DNA of 64,000 bases from Veillonellaceae bacterium SB90. GTDB lineage: Bacteria; Bacillota; Negativicutes; Selenomonadales; Selenomonadaceae. The notes below the pieces were generated by a model. That model searched no databases and was not told the DNA's origin. It saw only the letters and a list, made by a program, of their open reading frames with translations. Both the position numbers and the translations under genes were made by a program. Of this stretch, positions 1 through 8,880 are shown piece by piece; within the stretch, counting starts at the first letter, position 1; each line of letters opens with the position of its first letter. The stretch covers positions 1 through 64,000 of the forward strand of contig CABJCJ010000009.1 of the NCBI GenBank assembly GCA_902364065.1, in the 5' to 3' direction.

Positions 1-43
1 TTGAACTGGGGGTTTTGTCATGCCTAATCGGCGCACAAAAACA

Positions 44-78
44 GGCCGCGGCAGGAGCATCTCACTCCCGCCGCGGCC
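44..78 (-). terminator. Terminator after yqeY
   Basis: A GGCCGCGGC / GCCGCGGCC stem encloses a smaller imperfect stem. On the minus strand it is followed by TGTTTTTG, so it ends the rpsU-yqeY transcript. Bases 1-43 hold nothing I recognise. Confidence 0.8.
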
Positions 79-100
79 CGCCTGTCCGAATAAACGCGAC

Positions 101-550
101 TCAGCCCTGCAGCATGCTGCGGACGATCGTATTGACCATCTTGCCATCGGCACGTCCCTTGACCTTCGGCATCAGCATGCCCATGACCCTGCCCATGTCC
201 TTCGGTGTCTTGGCCCCAGTTTTTTCGACAGCTTCCTTGACAAGTGCCCTGACTTCCTCCTCGGAGAGCTGAGCCGGCAGATATGGCATGAGCACGTCAA
301 TCTCGGCCTGCGTCTTGGCGACGAGATCCTCACGGCCGCCCTTCTGGAACTCATCGATGGAATCCTTGCGCATCTTGACTTCCTTGCTGATGACGCCGAT
401 GACGGCCTCATCATCGAGTTCCGTGTGGCCGCCGTCGATCTCCGCCTGGCGGATGGCGCCGCGTACCATGCGGATGACGGACAAGCGGTCCTTGTCGTGA
501 TTCTTCATGGCATCCTTCATATCAGCAGTGAGCTGTTCTTTCAGTGACAT
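101..550 (-). CDS. yqeY: YqeY / GatB-YqeY domain protein
   Basis: This 149-residue protein matches the YqeY family, a helical domain related to the C-terminal tRNA-binding tail of the amidotransferase subunit GatB. The typical N-terminus (MSLKEQLTADMKDAMKNHDK) and the C-terminal part with 'DMGRVMGMLMPKVKGRADG' are both present, and the length is usual. The cellular role of stand-alone YqeY is not well defined; binding to tRNA or an effect on amidation has been proposed. It lies downstream of rpsU, as in Bacillus subtilis, with an intrinsic hairpin between the two that probably lowers its expression relative to S21. Confidence 0.93.
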   Translation of the reverse strand: MSLKEQLTADMKDAMKNHDKDRLSVIRMVRGAIRQAEIDGGHTELDDEAVIGVISKEVKMRKDSIDEFQKGGREDLVAKTQAEIDVLMPYLPAQLSEEEVRALVKEAVEKTGAKTPKDMGRVMGMLMPKVKGRADGKMVNTIVRSMLQG

Positions 551-586
551 ACTTCATCAACCTCTCTTTTCCTGCACGACCGTACT

Positions 587-624
587 AAAAAAGGCACCCG
601 CGAATCTTTCAACTCGCAGGCGCC
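587..624 (-). terminator. Hairpin between rpsU and yqeY
   Basis: The ten-base arms at 593-602 and 615-624 pair fully if G-U pairs are allowed. On the minus strand six Ts follow the stem. It should terminate part of the rpsU transcripts before yqeY, which has no obvious promoter of its own. Confidence 0.7.
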
Positions 625-640
625 TGGCGCAAATGACAGA

Positions 641-823
641 TTAGCCTCTGTACTTGCGTTTACGAGCTGCCTCAGACTTCTTCTTGCGGCGAACGCTCGG
701 TTTCTCGTAATGTTCACGTTTTCTCACTTCAGCAAGCGTGCCAGCTTTCTGGGACATACGCTTGAAGCGGCGGAGAGCACTATCGATCGATTCGTTTTTA
801 CCAACTTTGATTTCGTTTGCCAT
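641..823 (-). CDS. rpsU: 30S ribosomal protein S21
   Basis: This 60-residue basic protein carries the S21 pattern: a start '[20 protein letters not shown]', then '[26 protein letters not shown]'. S21 sits at the platform of the small ribosomal subunit near the 3' end of 16S rRNA and helps initiation. Length and sequence are typical for Firmicutes. The start ATG follows a GGGGGGA ribosome-binding site, and a near-consensus promoter lies upstream at 883-912. It is first in an rpsU-yqeY unit. Confidence 0.97.
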   Translation of the reverse strand: MANEIKVGKNESIDSALRRFKRMSQKAGTLAEVRKREHYEKPSVRRKKKSEAARKRKYRG

Positions 824-882
824 CTATTTTTCCCCCCCTCCACTTAACATGGGAGTTTGTGTCGTTAGAATTACACCACACC

Positions 883-912
883 ATTATACCGCAGGGCATA
901 ATACACTGTCAA
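883..912 (-). promoter_or_regulatory. Promoter of rpsU-yqeY
   Basis: On the minus strand TTGACA (907-912) is followed after 18 bases by TATAAT (883-888), a full match to both sigma-A hexamers. It lies about 60 bases before the rpsU start. A small hairpin (931-951) without a T-tract separates it from the HIT gene. Confidence 0.85.
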
Positions 913-955
913 CACTCTCCTGAAGTTTTCGGAACGGACAGAATGCCGTTCCCGA

Positions 956-1303
956 TCAGCCTGGGGGCCATTGCATAGAGCGGCCGCCAAGGAGGTGGAA
1001 ATGCAGATGCTTTACGGTCTGGCCGCCTTCCTCACCGGTATTGGCCACGACGCGGAAGCCCTTTTCGGCCACACCGAGATCGCGCGCGAGCTGCGGGATG
1101 ACATCGACGAGGATGTGGGAAACGAGCGCCTTGTCCTCGTCCTTGAGTGCCAGCAGGCTTTCCACGTGCTTCTTCGGAATCACGAGCACATGCTCAGGGG
1201 CCTGCGGCTCCAGATCGCGGAATGCCACGACGCTGTCATCTTCATAGACCAGCTTGGACGGAATCTCTTTCTGTGCAATCTTGCAAAAGATACAATCTGC
1301 CAT
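956..1303 (-). CDS. HIT family nucleotide-binding protein
   Basis: The protein of about 115 residues starts 'MADCIFCKIAQKEIPSKLVYED' and carries the histidine triad 'HLHFHLLGG' near the C-terminus, the nucleotide-phosphate binding and catalytic motif of Hint-type hydrolases. The family cleaves purine nucleoside phosphoramidates and related AMP conjugates in the cytoplasm; the physiological substrate here is unknown. The two N-terminal Cys (CxxC) with a later His suggest the zinc site common in bacterial Hint proteins. Two adjacent ATGs (1306, 1303) follow an AAGGGGGTG ribosome-binding site; I chose 1303 for spacing. It sits between mtaB and rpsU and is not obviously in an operon with either. 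Confidence 0.93.
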   Translation of the reverse strand: MADCIFCKIAQKEIPSKLVYEDDSVVAFRDLEPQAPEHVLVIPKKHVESLLALKDEDKALVSHILVDVIPQLARDLGVAEKGFRVVANTGEEGGQTVKHLHFHLLGGRSMQWPPG

Positions 1304-1407
1304 CATATTCACCCCCTTCACCGTTCAAGGCCCACGGAGGACCTATCTTTAAATACAATTCGTCATTCCCGGGAAAATACCTTCTTTGAAAAAAGATTTT
1401 TTCAGGA

Positions 1408-2709
1408 TTATTCGTCCCGCGTCACCACATGCCCCAGAAGGCCGTCGCGCCAGATTTCATCAAGCCGGACCTCGTAGATATCGCCGCAGGTCACGGGATC
1501 CTTCGTGTAGACGCGGATGTAGTTGTCGGTGAGTCCGTCCGTCACACCCGCGCGTTCCGTCTCAAACAGCACGCGCATCGTGCGGCCGAGGAAACTCTCA
1601 TGGAATTCCTCTGCCTTGCGGTCCGCCAGCGCCTGCATGCGGTGCACGCGCTCCTTCTTGACGGCCTCATCGACCTGATCGCGGCGCGCAGCAGCCGGCG
1701 TACCCGTGCGGCGCGAATACGGGAAGACGTGCATGCGCGCGAAATTCATGCGTTCAACGAAATCGAGCCCCGCCTGGAAGTCCTCCTCCGTCTCCCCCGG
1801 GAAGCCCACGATGATATCGGTGGAGATGGCAACGCCCGGCACCTCGTGCTCGACATGCTCGATGAGGCGCGCAAACTCCGCCGTATCGTAATGGCGGTTC
1901 ATGTCGTGCAGGACCTTGTCCGAACCCGCCTGCAGCGGCAGGTGCAGATGCGCGCAGAAGCGCTCGTTCTCACGGATCAGTGCAAAGAGCTCAGGCGAAA
2001 GCTCGATGGATTCCAGCGATCCCAGGCGCAGGCGCTTGAGCCCCGGCACCTGAAGCACCTCGCGGCAAGCATCCGCCAGCGTCACCTGCCCCGGCAGATC
2101 CCGGCCATAGGCACCGAGATGGATGCCCGTCAGCACGATCTCCTTGAAGCCCATCGCGACCAGCTTCTCCGCTTCGCGGCGCACATGCTCCGGCAAACGC
2201 GATTTCACTGGCCCCCTCGCATACGGGATGATGCAGTACGAGCAGAAATTCTGGCAGCCGTCCTCGATCTTGAGGAAGGCGCGCGTGCGCTCAGGGCTGT
2301 CGTAGAGCGGAATGTCCTCAAACGTCCTGGCCTGCATGATATCCGTGATCGTTCCCTGGATGCCGTCTTCCTGCATGGCCTTCTCGACGTAATCGACGAT
2401 ATGCGCGCGTTCCTTGGTGCCGAGCACAACGCGCACGCCCTCGATGGCCTCGATTTCCTTTGGCGCGACCTGCGCATAGCAGCCGCAGACCGCAATGATG
2501 GCCTGTTCATTCTCGCGGTGCGCGCGGCGGATAATCTGACGGCTCTTGCGGTCGCCGAGGCTCGTGACCGAGCAGGTATTCACGACATAGACATCGGCCT
2601 TTTCCTCAAAGGGCACCACCGTATAGCCCCGCTGCTTGAACAGGCCTTCCATGGTTTCCGTTTCAAACTGATTGACCTTGCAGCCAAGCGTAGTCAAAGC
2701 GACTTTCAA
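1408..2709 (-). CDS. mtaB: tRNA t6A37 methylthiotransferase MtaB
   Basis: This 433-residue radical SAM enzyme converts N6-threonylcarbamoyladenosine at tRNA position 37 to its 2-methylthio form, which supports accurate decoding of ANN codons. An N-terminal methylthiotransferase domain has cluster-ligand Cys near 10, 46 and 77; the radical SAM CxxxCxxC is at 152-159 in 'GCQNFCSYCIIPYARG'; a TRAM-like RNA-binding domain ends the protein. The N-terminal 'TLGCKVNQFET' favours MtaB over MiaB or RimO. The start overlaps the rsmE stop by 4 bases, so translation is likely coupled. Gene order prmA-rsmE-mtaB matches B. subtilis yqeT-yqeU-yqeV. Confidence 0.95.
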   Translation of the reverse strand: MKVALTTLGCKVNQFETETMEGLFKQRGYTVVPFEEKADVYVVNTCSVTSLGDRKSRQIIRRAHRENEQAIIAVCGCYAQVAPKEIEAIEGVRVVLGTKERAHIVDYVEKAMQEDGIQGTITDIMQARTFEDIPLYDSPERTRAFLKIEDGCQNFCSYCIIPYARGPVKSRLPEHVRREAEKLVAMGFKEIVLTGIHLGAYGRDLPGQVTLADACREVLQVPGLKRLRLGSLESIELSPELFALIRENERFCAHLHLPLQAGSDKVLHDMNRHYDTAEFARLIEHVEHEVPGVAISTDIIVGFPGETEEDFQAGLDFVERMNFARMHVFPYSRRTGTPAAARRDQVDEAVKKERVHRMQALADRKAEEFHESFLGRTMRVLFETERAGVTDGLTDNYIRVYTKDPVTCGDIYEVRLDEIWRDGLLGHVVTRDE

Positions 2710-3443
2710 CTTCCCAAATCTCCTTTTTCATATTGTACGATACTGAGCCCGGCAATGGCCGCCGTCTCCGCCCGCAGGATGCGCGGGCCAAGGGTCACGC
2801 TGTGACCGCCTGCCGCCATGACGGCCTCAGCCTCCTCAAGCGTAAAGCCGCCCTCCGGGCCAATGAGCAGCACGATGCGTTTGCCCGCAAGCTTCTGCAG
2901 GCAGGCCTTTGCCGTCTCCTGTTCTTCATTCTCATAGCAGAATACAACCTCTGTCCCCTCCTGCTGCATGGCCGTGCAGAATGAGGCCAGCGATGCAATC
3001 GGGCAGACCTCGACGAGTGCCGTGCGGCCGCACTGCTTTGCCGCCTCATCGGCAATCTTCTGCCAGCGGCTGCGGCGGCTCTCGGCCTTCTTCGCGTCGT
3101 AGCGCACGACGCAGTTATGCGAGCGGATGGGCATGACGCCCGTCGCACCGAGCTCCACGGCCTTCTGCACGACGGTATCCATCTTGTCCGCCTTCAAGAG
3201 GCACTGCGCGAGGATGAGTTCAAGCGGCGACTCCGTATCGGCGGCCAGTTCCTCGCGAAGCTTCAGCGTTACGGCCTCCGGCGAAAATGCCACCATCTCC
3301 ATGCGGCCCACTTTGCCCGCATCATCCACGACCACGACCTCCTGGCCGGGCTTGGCGCGCATGACATGCATGAGATGATGTGCATCGGGTCCCGTGATGG
3401 CAATAGTCTCAGACAGATGGCCCTTGTAGAAAAGCCTCCTCAT
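2706..3443 (-). CDS. rsmE: 16S rRNA m3U1498 methyltransferase RsmE
   Basis: A SPOUT-fold methyltransferase of 245 residues. The N-terminal PUA-like part starts 'MRRLFYKGHLSETIAITGPDAHHLMHVMRAKPGQ'; the C-terminal SAM-binding knot shows 'LLIGPEGGFTLEEAEA' and 'LGPRILRAETAAI', both hallmarks of RsmE. It methylates N3 of U1498 in the decoding region of 16S rRNA. Its stop overlaps the mtaB start and its start overlaps the prmA stop, each by 4 bases, so prmA-rsmE-mtaB forms a tightly coupled unit. Confidence 0.96.
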   Translation of the reverse strand: MRRLFYKGHLSETIAITGPDAHHLMHVMRAKPGQEVVVVDDAGKVGRMEMVAFSPEAVTLKLREELAADTESPLELILAQCLLKADKMDTVVQKAVELGATGVMPIRSHNCVVRYDAKKAESRRSRWQKIADEAAKQCGRTALVEVCPIASLASFCTAMQQEGTEVVFCYENEEQETAKACLQKLAGKRIVLLIGPEGGFTLEEAEAVMAAGGHSVTLGPRILRAETAAIAGLSIVQYEKGDLGS

Positions 3444-4384
3444 GCGTCTTCCCCCCGGCTGATGACCATGGCGGCCCAGCCGCTCTCCTCCATGACCTGG
3501 TCGATGACGAAACCATGTGCAATCGCAGCTTCCGTGACGTCGGCCACGCGCTCGTCGATGATGCCCGAAGCCAGCAGATGCCCGCCGGGTGCCAGATGTT
3601 CGTCGAGCTCGTCGAAGAGACGGATGACGATATCGGCAATGATATTGGCGATGATGAGATCCGCCTTGCCCGTAAACTGCTTCAGCAGGTCGGAGACGCC
3701 CGTCGTCACGCGGTCCTCGACATGATTCAGCTGCACGTTCTCAGCGGCGACATGCGCGGCCGTACGGTCGTAATCCATCGCCACGACCTCGCCGGCACCG
3801 AGTTTGGCGGCAGCCACGGCCAGCACACCGGACCCCGTGCCCACATCAAAGACGCGCATGCCGCCCTTGACGAGTGATTCGAGCGCCCGGATGCACATGG
3901 CCGTCGTCGGATGCGTGCCCGTGCCGAAGGCGGCACCGGGGTCAAGCTTCACGACGATGTCATCGGGACTCGCTTCATACTCTTCCCAGGACGGCTGGAT
4001 GACGATGAGGCCGCCGACCTTTTCCGTATGAAAGTACGCCTTCCAATTGTCAGCCCAGTCCTCATCCTGGACCGTCTGGCAGGAGATCTCGACTTCCTTC
4101 TCATCGCGTCCGTCACGGCGTGCCAGCTCTTTGACTCCCTGCTCAAAAGCCCGCAGCTTCGCATCGAGCTCCTCATCAGCCGGCAGATAAGCCTTGACCG
4201 TGACCAGCTCCGTCTGCTCCGCCTTCGGCAGGTCGGAATAATCAAAAAGACCGCTATCGATGTAGCTGTTCAGGAGTTCCGGGTCCTCGATGACCACGCC
4301 GGATGCTCCGACATCGTGGAAGATTTCCGCCACGATATCCGTTTCCTCATGTGTCGTGCGAATACTGACTTCGGCCCATTTCAA
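3440..4384 (-). CDS. prmA: Ribosomal protein L11 methyltransferase PrmA
   Basis: PrmA methylates ribosomal protein L11 using SAM. The protein has the N-terminal substrate-recognition domain and a Rossmann methyltransferase domain with 'VFDVGTGSGVLAVAAAKLGA' as SAM-binding motif I and 'LIIANIIADIV' as the motif IV region. I place the start at a TTG (4384) giving 314 residues beginning 'KWAEVSIRTTHEE' after the initiator, because an AAAGGA site lies ten bases upstream and this matches the family N-terminus. An ATG at 4414 would add ten residues with a poorer ribosome-binding site. Confidence 0.94.
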   Translation of the reverse strand: MKWAEVSIRTTHEETDIVAEIFHDVGASGVVIEDPELLNSYIDSGLFDYSDLPKAEQTELVTVKAYLPADEELDAKLRAFEQGVKELARRDGRDEKEVEISCQTVQDEDWADNWKAYFHTEKVGGLIVIQPSWEEYEASPDDIVVKLDPGAAFGTGTHPTTAMCIRALESLVKGGMRVFDVGTGSGVLAVAAAKLGAGEVVAMDYDRTAAHVAAENVQLNHVEDRVTTGVSDLLKQFTGKADLIIANIIADIVIRLFDELDEHLAPGGHLLASGIIDERVADVTEAAIAHGFVIDQVMEESGWAAMVISRGEDA

Positions 4385-4535
4385 AGCGCATCGTTCCTTT
4401 CTTTCTATGGTCATTTCATTATACGTGTTCTCCCGGCAAAAAACAAGGACGAAAGACACTGAGAAATCCCCGCTCTTCTGTGGTATACTTAATCCTGTCC
4501 CCCGGGACGGATCACACAGAAAAAGAGGGAATCCC

Positions 4536-5297
4536 ATGGAAAAACACTTTGATATCAATCAGCAGGGCTTCAGCATCCGCTGCAAGCTTTTTGTAAAAGA
4601 CAGCGATAAAAATACCCGGACATTTTCCAACGTCGTCCTCGTCACGCACGGGTTCGGCAGCAGCAAGGAAACGGCCGGCACCGTGAAATTTGCCGAGCAC
4701 CTGACGAGCAAATACAAGGGGTATGCCGTCATCGCCTTCGACTGGCCCTGCCACGGCGCCGACGCCCGCAAAAAGCTCAGCGTACCGGAATGCCTGACCT
4801 ATCTGACCATCGTCACGCAGTACGCCAGGGATGAACTCAAGGCCAAGAATCTTTATATCTATTCTACGAGCTTTGGCGGCTATCTGACGCTGCGCTACCT
4901 CATCGAAGTCGGCAATCCCTTCCGGAAAATCGCGCTGCGCTGCCCCTCCACCGATATGTATCGCGCCATGAGCAACCACATAACGGACGACGACCGCACC
5001 AAGCTCAAGAAGGGCAAGGAAATCCAGGTCGGCTACGAGCGCAAGATGAAGATGGACCAGAGCTTCCTCGACGACCTCAACGCCTTCAAGGCCACGGATC
5101 ACGAATACTTCGACTTTGCCGACGACATGCTCATCCTGCATGGCACGGAGGATGCGATGGTCCCCATTGCCGAATCGAAGGCCTTTGCCGAAAACAATGT
5201 CATTGAATTCATCCCCATCGAAGGAGCCAATCACCCCTTCCAGAACCCCAATCACATGGCGCTCGCCATCCACAAGATCGTCGAGTTTTTCGGCTGA
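4536..5297 (+). CDS. Alpha/beta hydrolase
   Basis: This 253-residue protein has the serine hydrolase fold of the Hydrolase_4 / S33 group. An oxyanion-type 'VTHGFGSSKET' occurs near residues 36-46; the nucleophile elbow is 'YSTSFGG' with Ser112, a variant of GxSxG with Ser in the first position; Asp206 ('HGTEDAMVP') and His233 ('GANHPF') complete the triad. No signal peptide is seen, so it is cytoplasmic. Similar proteins are esterases, lipases or acyl hydrolases; the substrate cannot be told. It is a single plus-strand gene with an AGAGGGA ribosome-binding site and its own terminator, inserted between prmA and the dnaJ end of the heat-shock cluster. Confidence 0.88.
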   Translation: MEKHFDINQQGFSIRCKLFVKDSDKNTRTFSNVVLVTHGFGSSKETAGTVKFAEHLTSKYKGYAVIAFDWPCHGADARKKLSVPECLTYLTIVTQYARDELKAKNLYIYSTSFGGYLTLRYLIEVGNPFRKIALRCPSTDMYRAMSNHITDDDRTKLKKGKEIQVGYERKMKMDQSFLDDLNAFKATDHEYFDFADDMLILHGTEDAMVPIAESKAFAENNVIEFIPIEGANHPFQNPNHMALAIHKIVEFFG

Positions 5298-5338
5298 TCC
5301 GGCAGATGACAGGCGTGCAGCCAGACGATCCCATCTCA

Positions 5339-5367
5339 GCAGATGCCAGCGTGCATCTGCTTTTTTT
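5339..5367 (+). terminator. Terminator of the alpha/beta hydrolase gene
   Basis: GCAGATGC and GCATCTGC pair around a six-base loop and are followed by seven Ts. The T-tract touches the last codon of the convergent LysR gene. Confidence 0.85.
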
Positions 5368-6277
5368 ATGGCACCACCTTGCTGACGCGCCGGCGCAGCT
5401 TCTCGATGTACACCCTGCCGAAGCGGCTGAGCTTGATGTCACGGCGGGTCAGATAGCCGATCTCCATGAAATCATCGACGGCCAGGGGCCGCGCCACGAT
5501 ATCCGGGCCATTGAGCTCCTCGTTGATGACGCCGCTTGAGATCGTATAGCCGTCGAGGCCGATGAGCAGGTTAAAAAGTGTCGCCCGGTCCGTCACGATG
5601 ATGTCCTTCTTCACAGGGCGCGTGCTCTGGATTTCCTCCGCATAGTAAAAGGCATTGTGCGCGCCCTGCTCATACGAAAGGCGCGGGTATTCCGCAAGAT
5701 CCGGAAGCGTGATGACCTCCTTTGCCGCCAGGGGATTGTGCTTGCTGATGAAGACATGCGGGCGTGCCGTGAAGAGCGGCGTGAAGATGAGCCCGTGATC
5801 CTCGATGGCGCGCCGCACGATGGTTTCGTTGTAGGGATTCAGATAGAGGATGCCGATCTCGCTGCGAAAACCGCCCACATCCTCCAGGATCTTGTACGTC
5901 TCCGTCTCCCGCATGTGGAATTCATATTCGGCACCGCCGTATTCCCGCAGGAGATCGACGAATGCTTCCACGGCAAAGGAATAATGCTGGGCAGAGACGC
6001 AGAACAGCAGCTTTTTCTGCCGCCGCCTGCTGTACCGTTCCCGGATCAGCGCCTCCTGCTCGAGCATCTGCCGCGCATAGGCGAGGAACTCCTCACCCTT
6101 CACCGTCAGCGTGATGCCCTTGTTCGTGCGCCGGAAAATCGTAATGCCGAGCTCCTCCTCAAGCGAATGGATGGCTGCCGTAAGGCTCGGCTGCGTGATG
6201 AAGAGCCGCTGAGCCGCTTCCGTGATGGAACCGGATGACGCTGCCTCCACGACGTAGCGCAATTGATTGAGTGTCAT
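5366..6277 (-). CDS. LysR-family regulator, probably of methionine metabolism
   Basis: A 303-residue LysR-type regulator. Residues 1-60 form the winged helix-turn-helix ('MTLNQLRYVVEAASSGSITE', 'TQPSLTAAIHSLEEELG'); the rest is the periplasmic-binding-protein-like effector domain. It is divergent from the methionine synthase-like gene, and the 204-base gap holds a perfect 9-base inverted repeat with ATAG-N7-CTAT at its core. That resembles the MtaR/MetR-type sites of streptococci, so it likely controls the neighbour. The effector is unknown; homocysteine is a possibility from the analogy with MetR. A GGGAGGGG site precedes the ATG. Confidence 0.9.
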   Translation of the reverse strand: MTLNQLRYVVEAASSGSITEAAQRLFITQPSLTAAIHSLEEELGITIFRRTNKGITLTVKGEEFLAYARQMLEQEALIRERYSRRRQKKLLFCVSAQHYSFAVEAFVDLLREYGGAEYEFHMRETETYKILEDVGGFRSEIGILYLNPYNETIVRRAIEDHGLIFTPLFTARPHVFISKHNPLAAKEVITLPDLAEYPRLSYEQGAHNAFYYAEEIQSTRPVKKDIIVTDRATLFNLLIGLDGYTISSGVINEELNGPDIVARPLAVDDFMEIGYLTRRDIKLSRFGRVYIEKLRRRVSKVVP

Positions 6278-6318
6278 ATTCTCCCCTCCCGCTCCATCAT
6301 ACTACAGCCCTGCCCATT

Positions 6319-6343
6319 TGGCCATAGGTTGAATCTATGGCCA
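6319..6343. promoter_or_regulatory. Palindromic operator for the LysR regulator
   Basis: TGGCCATAG and CTATGGCCA are exact inverted repeats with a 7-base spacer. The inner ATAG-N7-CTAT follows the T-N11-A rule of LysR-type sites and is close to the MtaR consensus (ATAGTTT-N-AAACTAT). It lies 42 bases before the LysR start and about 140 bases before the methionine synthase start, upstream of a possible -10 (TAAAGT, 6385-6390). Confidence 0.75.
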
Positions 6344-6481
6344 GGCAGTGGTTTTAAGTATTTTTCAAGCGGCCTCATTTGCGGTAAAGTATAGCCATCA
6401 ACCAATCGGACAGCAAAGACAGAACAACTTACCGGATTACCGGACACCCGGCCGGTATCTGATTGACAGGAGGTCATCCCT

Positions 6482-7606
6482 ATGAGCAAGCAGTTTTCCA
6501 CCCCATTCCGTCACGATTACGTCGGCAGTTTCCTGCGTCCGGCAGAGCTGAAAAAAGCCCGCCAGGAATTCGCGGACGGCACGATTTCCCATGAAGAACT
6601 CAAGGCCGTCGAAGATGCCTGCATCCGCGATCTCGTCGCCAAGCAGAAGAAAGCCGGTTACCAGGTGATCACGGACGGCGAGTTCCGCCGTGCGACCTGG
6701 CATCTCGACTTCATGTGGGGCTTTGCGGGCATCGCCCATCAGAAAACCGATAAAGGCGTCTGCTTCCACGGCGAACCGGCCCTGATTGACGACACCTGGC
6801 TGACGGGTCCGCTCTCTGCCGAACATCATCCCTTTGTCGAGCATTTCAAATTCGTACAAGCACTGACCGATGAGAACACCGTCGCCAAGCAGACCATCCC
6901 GGCACCGGCCCAGTTCTTCCAGCAGCTGATCCTGCCCGACAACATCGAGCGCACGCGCAAGATTTATGCAACGGACGAGGAGCTCATCGAGGCCATTGCC
7001 CAGGGCTACCGCACGGTCATCCGCGACCTCTACGCGGCGGGCTGCCGCAACCTGCAGTTCGATGACTGCACCTGGGGCGTGCTGGCTGCCGGCGGCAAGA
7101 AAGGCGGCAAATTTGCCTACGTCGAGGGTTCCGATCTCCGGAAGCTCGCCGAGCAGTTCGTGACGGTCAACAATCTCGCCATCGAGGGAAGCCCTGACGA
7201 CCTCGTCATCAACACGCACGTCTGCCGCGGCAACTACCATTCCGTTTACTTCGCCAGCGGCGCCTACGACCCGATTGCTGACCCGCTCTTCACGCGCGAG
7301 AATGTCAACGCCTATTATCTTGAATTCGATGATGAGCGTTCCGGCGGCTTTGCGTGCCTCAAACAGGTCACGCCGGGCAAGAAAGTCGTGCTCGGCCTCA
7401 TCACGACGAAGCGTCCGGAACTTGAGGACAAGGCGGCCATCATCGCCCGCATCCATGAGGCAGCCAAGTACGTGCCGCTCGAAGACCTTTATCTGAGCCC
7501 GCAGTGCGGCTTCGCCTCCTGCGAGATTGGCAACAAGCTCACCGAAGCACAGCAGTGGGCCAAGCTCGCCCTTGTCAAAGAGATCGCCAACGAGGTCTGG
7601 GGCTGA
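6482..7606 (+). CDS. Core-type cobalamin-independent methionine synthase (YxjG/YxjH-like)
   Basis: The 374-residue protein is the catalytic barrel of the MetE family without the N-terminal barrel of full-length MetE (about 750 residues). Zinc ligands expected for the family are visible: His246 and Cys248 in 'NTHVCRGN', a Glu near 281, and Cys342 in 'LSPQCGF'. 'QFDD' (192-195) and 'DGEFRR' (65-70) are substrate-pocket motifs. It should methylate homocysteine or a related thiol; the methyl donor of such core enzymes is not settled and need not be a polyglutamyl folate. An AGGAGGT site precedes the ATG. No S-box or cobalamin riboswitch is seen in the leader; control by the divergent LysR protein is more likely. 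Confidence 0.88.
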   Translation: MSKQFSTPFRHDYVGSFLRPAELKKARQEFADGTISHEELKAVEDACIRDLVAKQKKAGYQVITDGEFRRATWHLDFMWGFAGIAHQKTDKGVCFHGEPALIDDTWLTGPLSAEHHPFVEHFKFVQALTDENTVAKQTIPAPAQFFQQLILPDNIERTRKIYATDEELIEAIAQGYRTVIRDLYAAGCRNLQFDDCTWGVLAAGGKKGGKFAYVEGSDLRKLAEQFVTVNNLAIEGSPDDLVINTHVCRGNYHSVYFASGAYDPIADPLFTRENVNAYYLEFDDERSGGFACLKQVTPGKKVVLGLITTKRPELEDKAAIIARIHEAAKYVPLEDLYLSPQCGFASCEIGNKLTEAQQWAKLALVKEIANEVWG

Positions 7607-7637
7607 TGGATGGCTCCATCTGACAACTGAATGCATA

Positions 7638-7677
7638 AAAAATGCCATGCGAAGCAGCTGCCTCGCATGGCATTTTT
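7638..7677. terminator. Bidirectional terminator
   Basis: A perfect 15-base stem (AAAAATGCCATGCGA and its complement) separates the convergent methionine synthase and dnaJ genes, with T-tracts in both directions. Confidence 0.88.
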
Positions 7678-7685
7678 CGATGAGA

Positions 7686-8864
7686 TTATTTCTTGAAGAA
7701 GCGCTTGAGGTCGTCGAGGAAGCTCTTCTGCTCCGGATTGACCTTGTCGCCGCTGATCTCGCCGAATTCGCGCAGGAGTTCCTTCTGGCGCGAGGAAAGA
7801 TTCTGCGGCGTCAACACCTTGATGTGCACGAGCTCGTCACCGCGTCCCGAACCGCGCAGGAACGGGATGCCATGATTGCGGATGCGCAGGACCTTGCCGG
7901 ACTGGATGCCTGCCGGAATCTTGAGGTCGACGGGGCCGTCGAGCGTCGGCACCTGTACCGTGCCGCCGAGTGCGGCCTGCACGAAGGTAACCGGCACTTC
8001 CACGATGACATCGTTGCCCTGACGCTTGTAGAGCTTATGCGGCTTGACAAAGATGTAAACGTAGAGATCGCCGTAGCCGCCGCCGTTGCGGCCGGCCTCG
8101 CCGGCCCCCGACACGCGGACGCGCGAACCCTGGTCGACGCCCTTTGGGATGCCGACCTTGACCGTCTTCGTCTCGCGTTTGCGGCCAGTACCATGACAGT
8201 CCTTGCAGGGCGTCTTGATGACCTTGCCCGTGCCATGGCAGTGTGAACACGTCTGGCTGCTCATCATGCGGCCAAAGGCTGTGTTGCGGACAACCTGCTG
8301 CTGGCCGGTGCCGTGGCACACGGAGCAGGTCTCAGGACTCGTTCCCGGCGCCGCGCCCGTGCCATGGCAGGTAGAGCACTCGACCGTGCGCGGAATTGTG
8401 AGTTCCACTTCCTTGCCAAAAGCGGCATCCTCGAATGAAATCTCGAGATCATAACGCAGGTCATTGCCACGCTCCGGCCCCGGCTGACGGGCCTGACGGC
8501 CGCCGGCACCGCCGAAGAACATGTCGAAGATATCCCCGAAGCCTTCGGTACCGGCACCGCCGCCGAAGCCTCCAAAGCCGCCGAAACCGCCGAAACCACC
8601 GGCACCAGCACCGCCGCCGAAGCCACCGGTTCCGTCAAAGGCAGCCGAGCCGAACTGATCGTACTGAGCACGTTTCTTCGGGTCTTTCAGGACATCATAT
8701 GCTTCATTGATTTCCTTGAATTTGGCTTCAGCCTCTTTCGGATTATCCGGATTGAGGTCCGGATGATATTTACGGGCCAGCTTCTTATAGGCGCGTTTGA
8801 TTTCTTTCTCATCCGCGCTCTTATCGACGCCAAGCACCTCATAGTAATCGCGTTTCTCGCTCAC
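7686..8864 (-). CDS. dnaJ: Chaperone protein DnaJ
   Basis: A full type I J-protein of 392 residues. The J-domain has HPD at 34-36, followed by a Gly/Phe-rich region (about 76-120), four CxxCxGxG zinc repeats (about 160-220) and the C-terminal client-binding domains. It delivers unfolded clients to DnaK and stimulates its ATPase. The start is a GTG with an AAGGGTGG site upstream. It is last in the hrcA-grpE-dnaK-dnaJ operon; a long hairpin with a T-run lies between dnaK and dnaJ. Confidence 0.97.
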   Translation of the reverse strand: MSEKRDYYEVLGVDKSADEKEIKRAYKKLARKYHPDLNPDNPKEAEAKFKEINEAYDVLKDPKKRAQYDQFGSAAFDGTGGFGGGAGAGGFGGFGGFGGFGGGAGTEGFGDIFDMFFGGAGGRQARQPGPERGNDLRYDLEISFEDAAFGKEVELTIPRTVECSTCHGTGAAPGTSPETCSVCHGTGQQQVVRNTAFGRMMSSQTCSHCHGTGKVIKTPCKDCHGTGRKRETKTVKVGIPKGVDQGSRVRVSGAGEAGRNGGGYGDLYVYIFVKPHKLYKRQGNDVIVEVPVTFVQAALGGTVQVPTLDGPVDLKIPAGIQSGKVLRIRNHGIPFLRGSGRGDELVHIKVLTPQNLSSRQKELLREFGEISGDKVNPEQKSFLDDLKRFFKK

Positions 8865-8880
8865 GTTGCACCACCCTTAT

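Noticed and set aside
931..951. Hairpin GGAACGG/CCGTTCC after the HIT gene as terminator
   Set aside because: Stem is only seven bases and no T-tract follows on either strand.
1429..2805. 458-codon open frame on the plus strand opposite mtaB
   Set aside because: Shadow of mtaB in a GC-rich gene; no family features, Arg/His/Asp-biased composition, and the antisense protein is clearly MtaB.
6344..6481. S-box or cobalamin riboswitch before the methionine synthase gene
   Set aside because: Only about 90 bases follow the likely -10; no conserved riboswitch boxes are visible.
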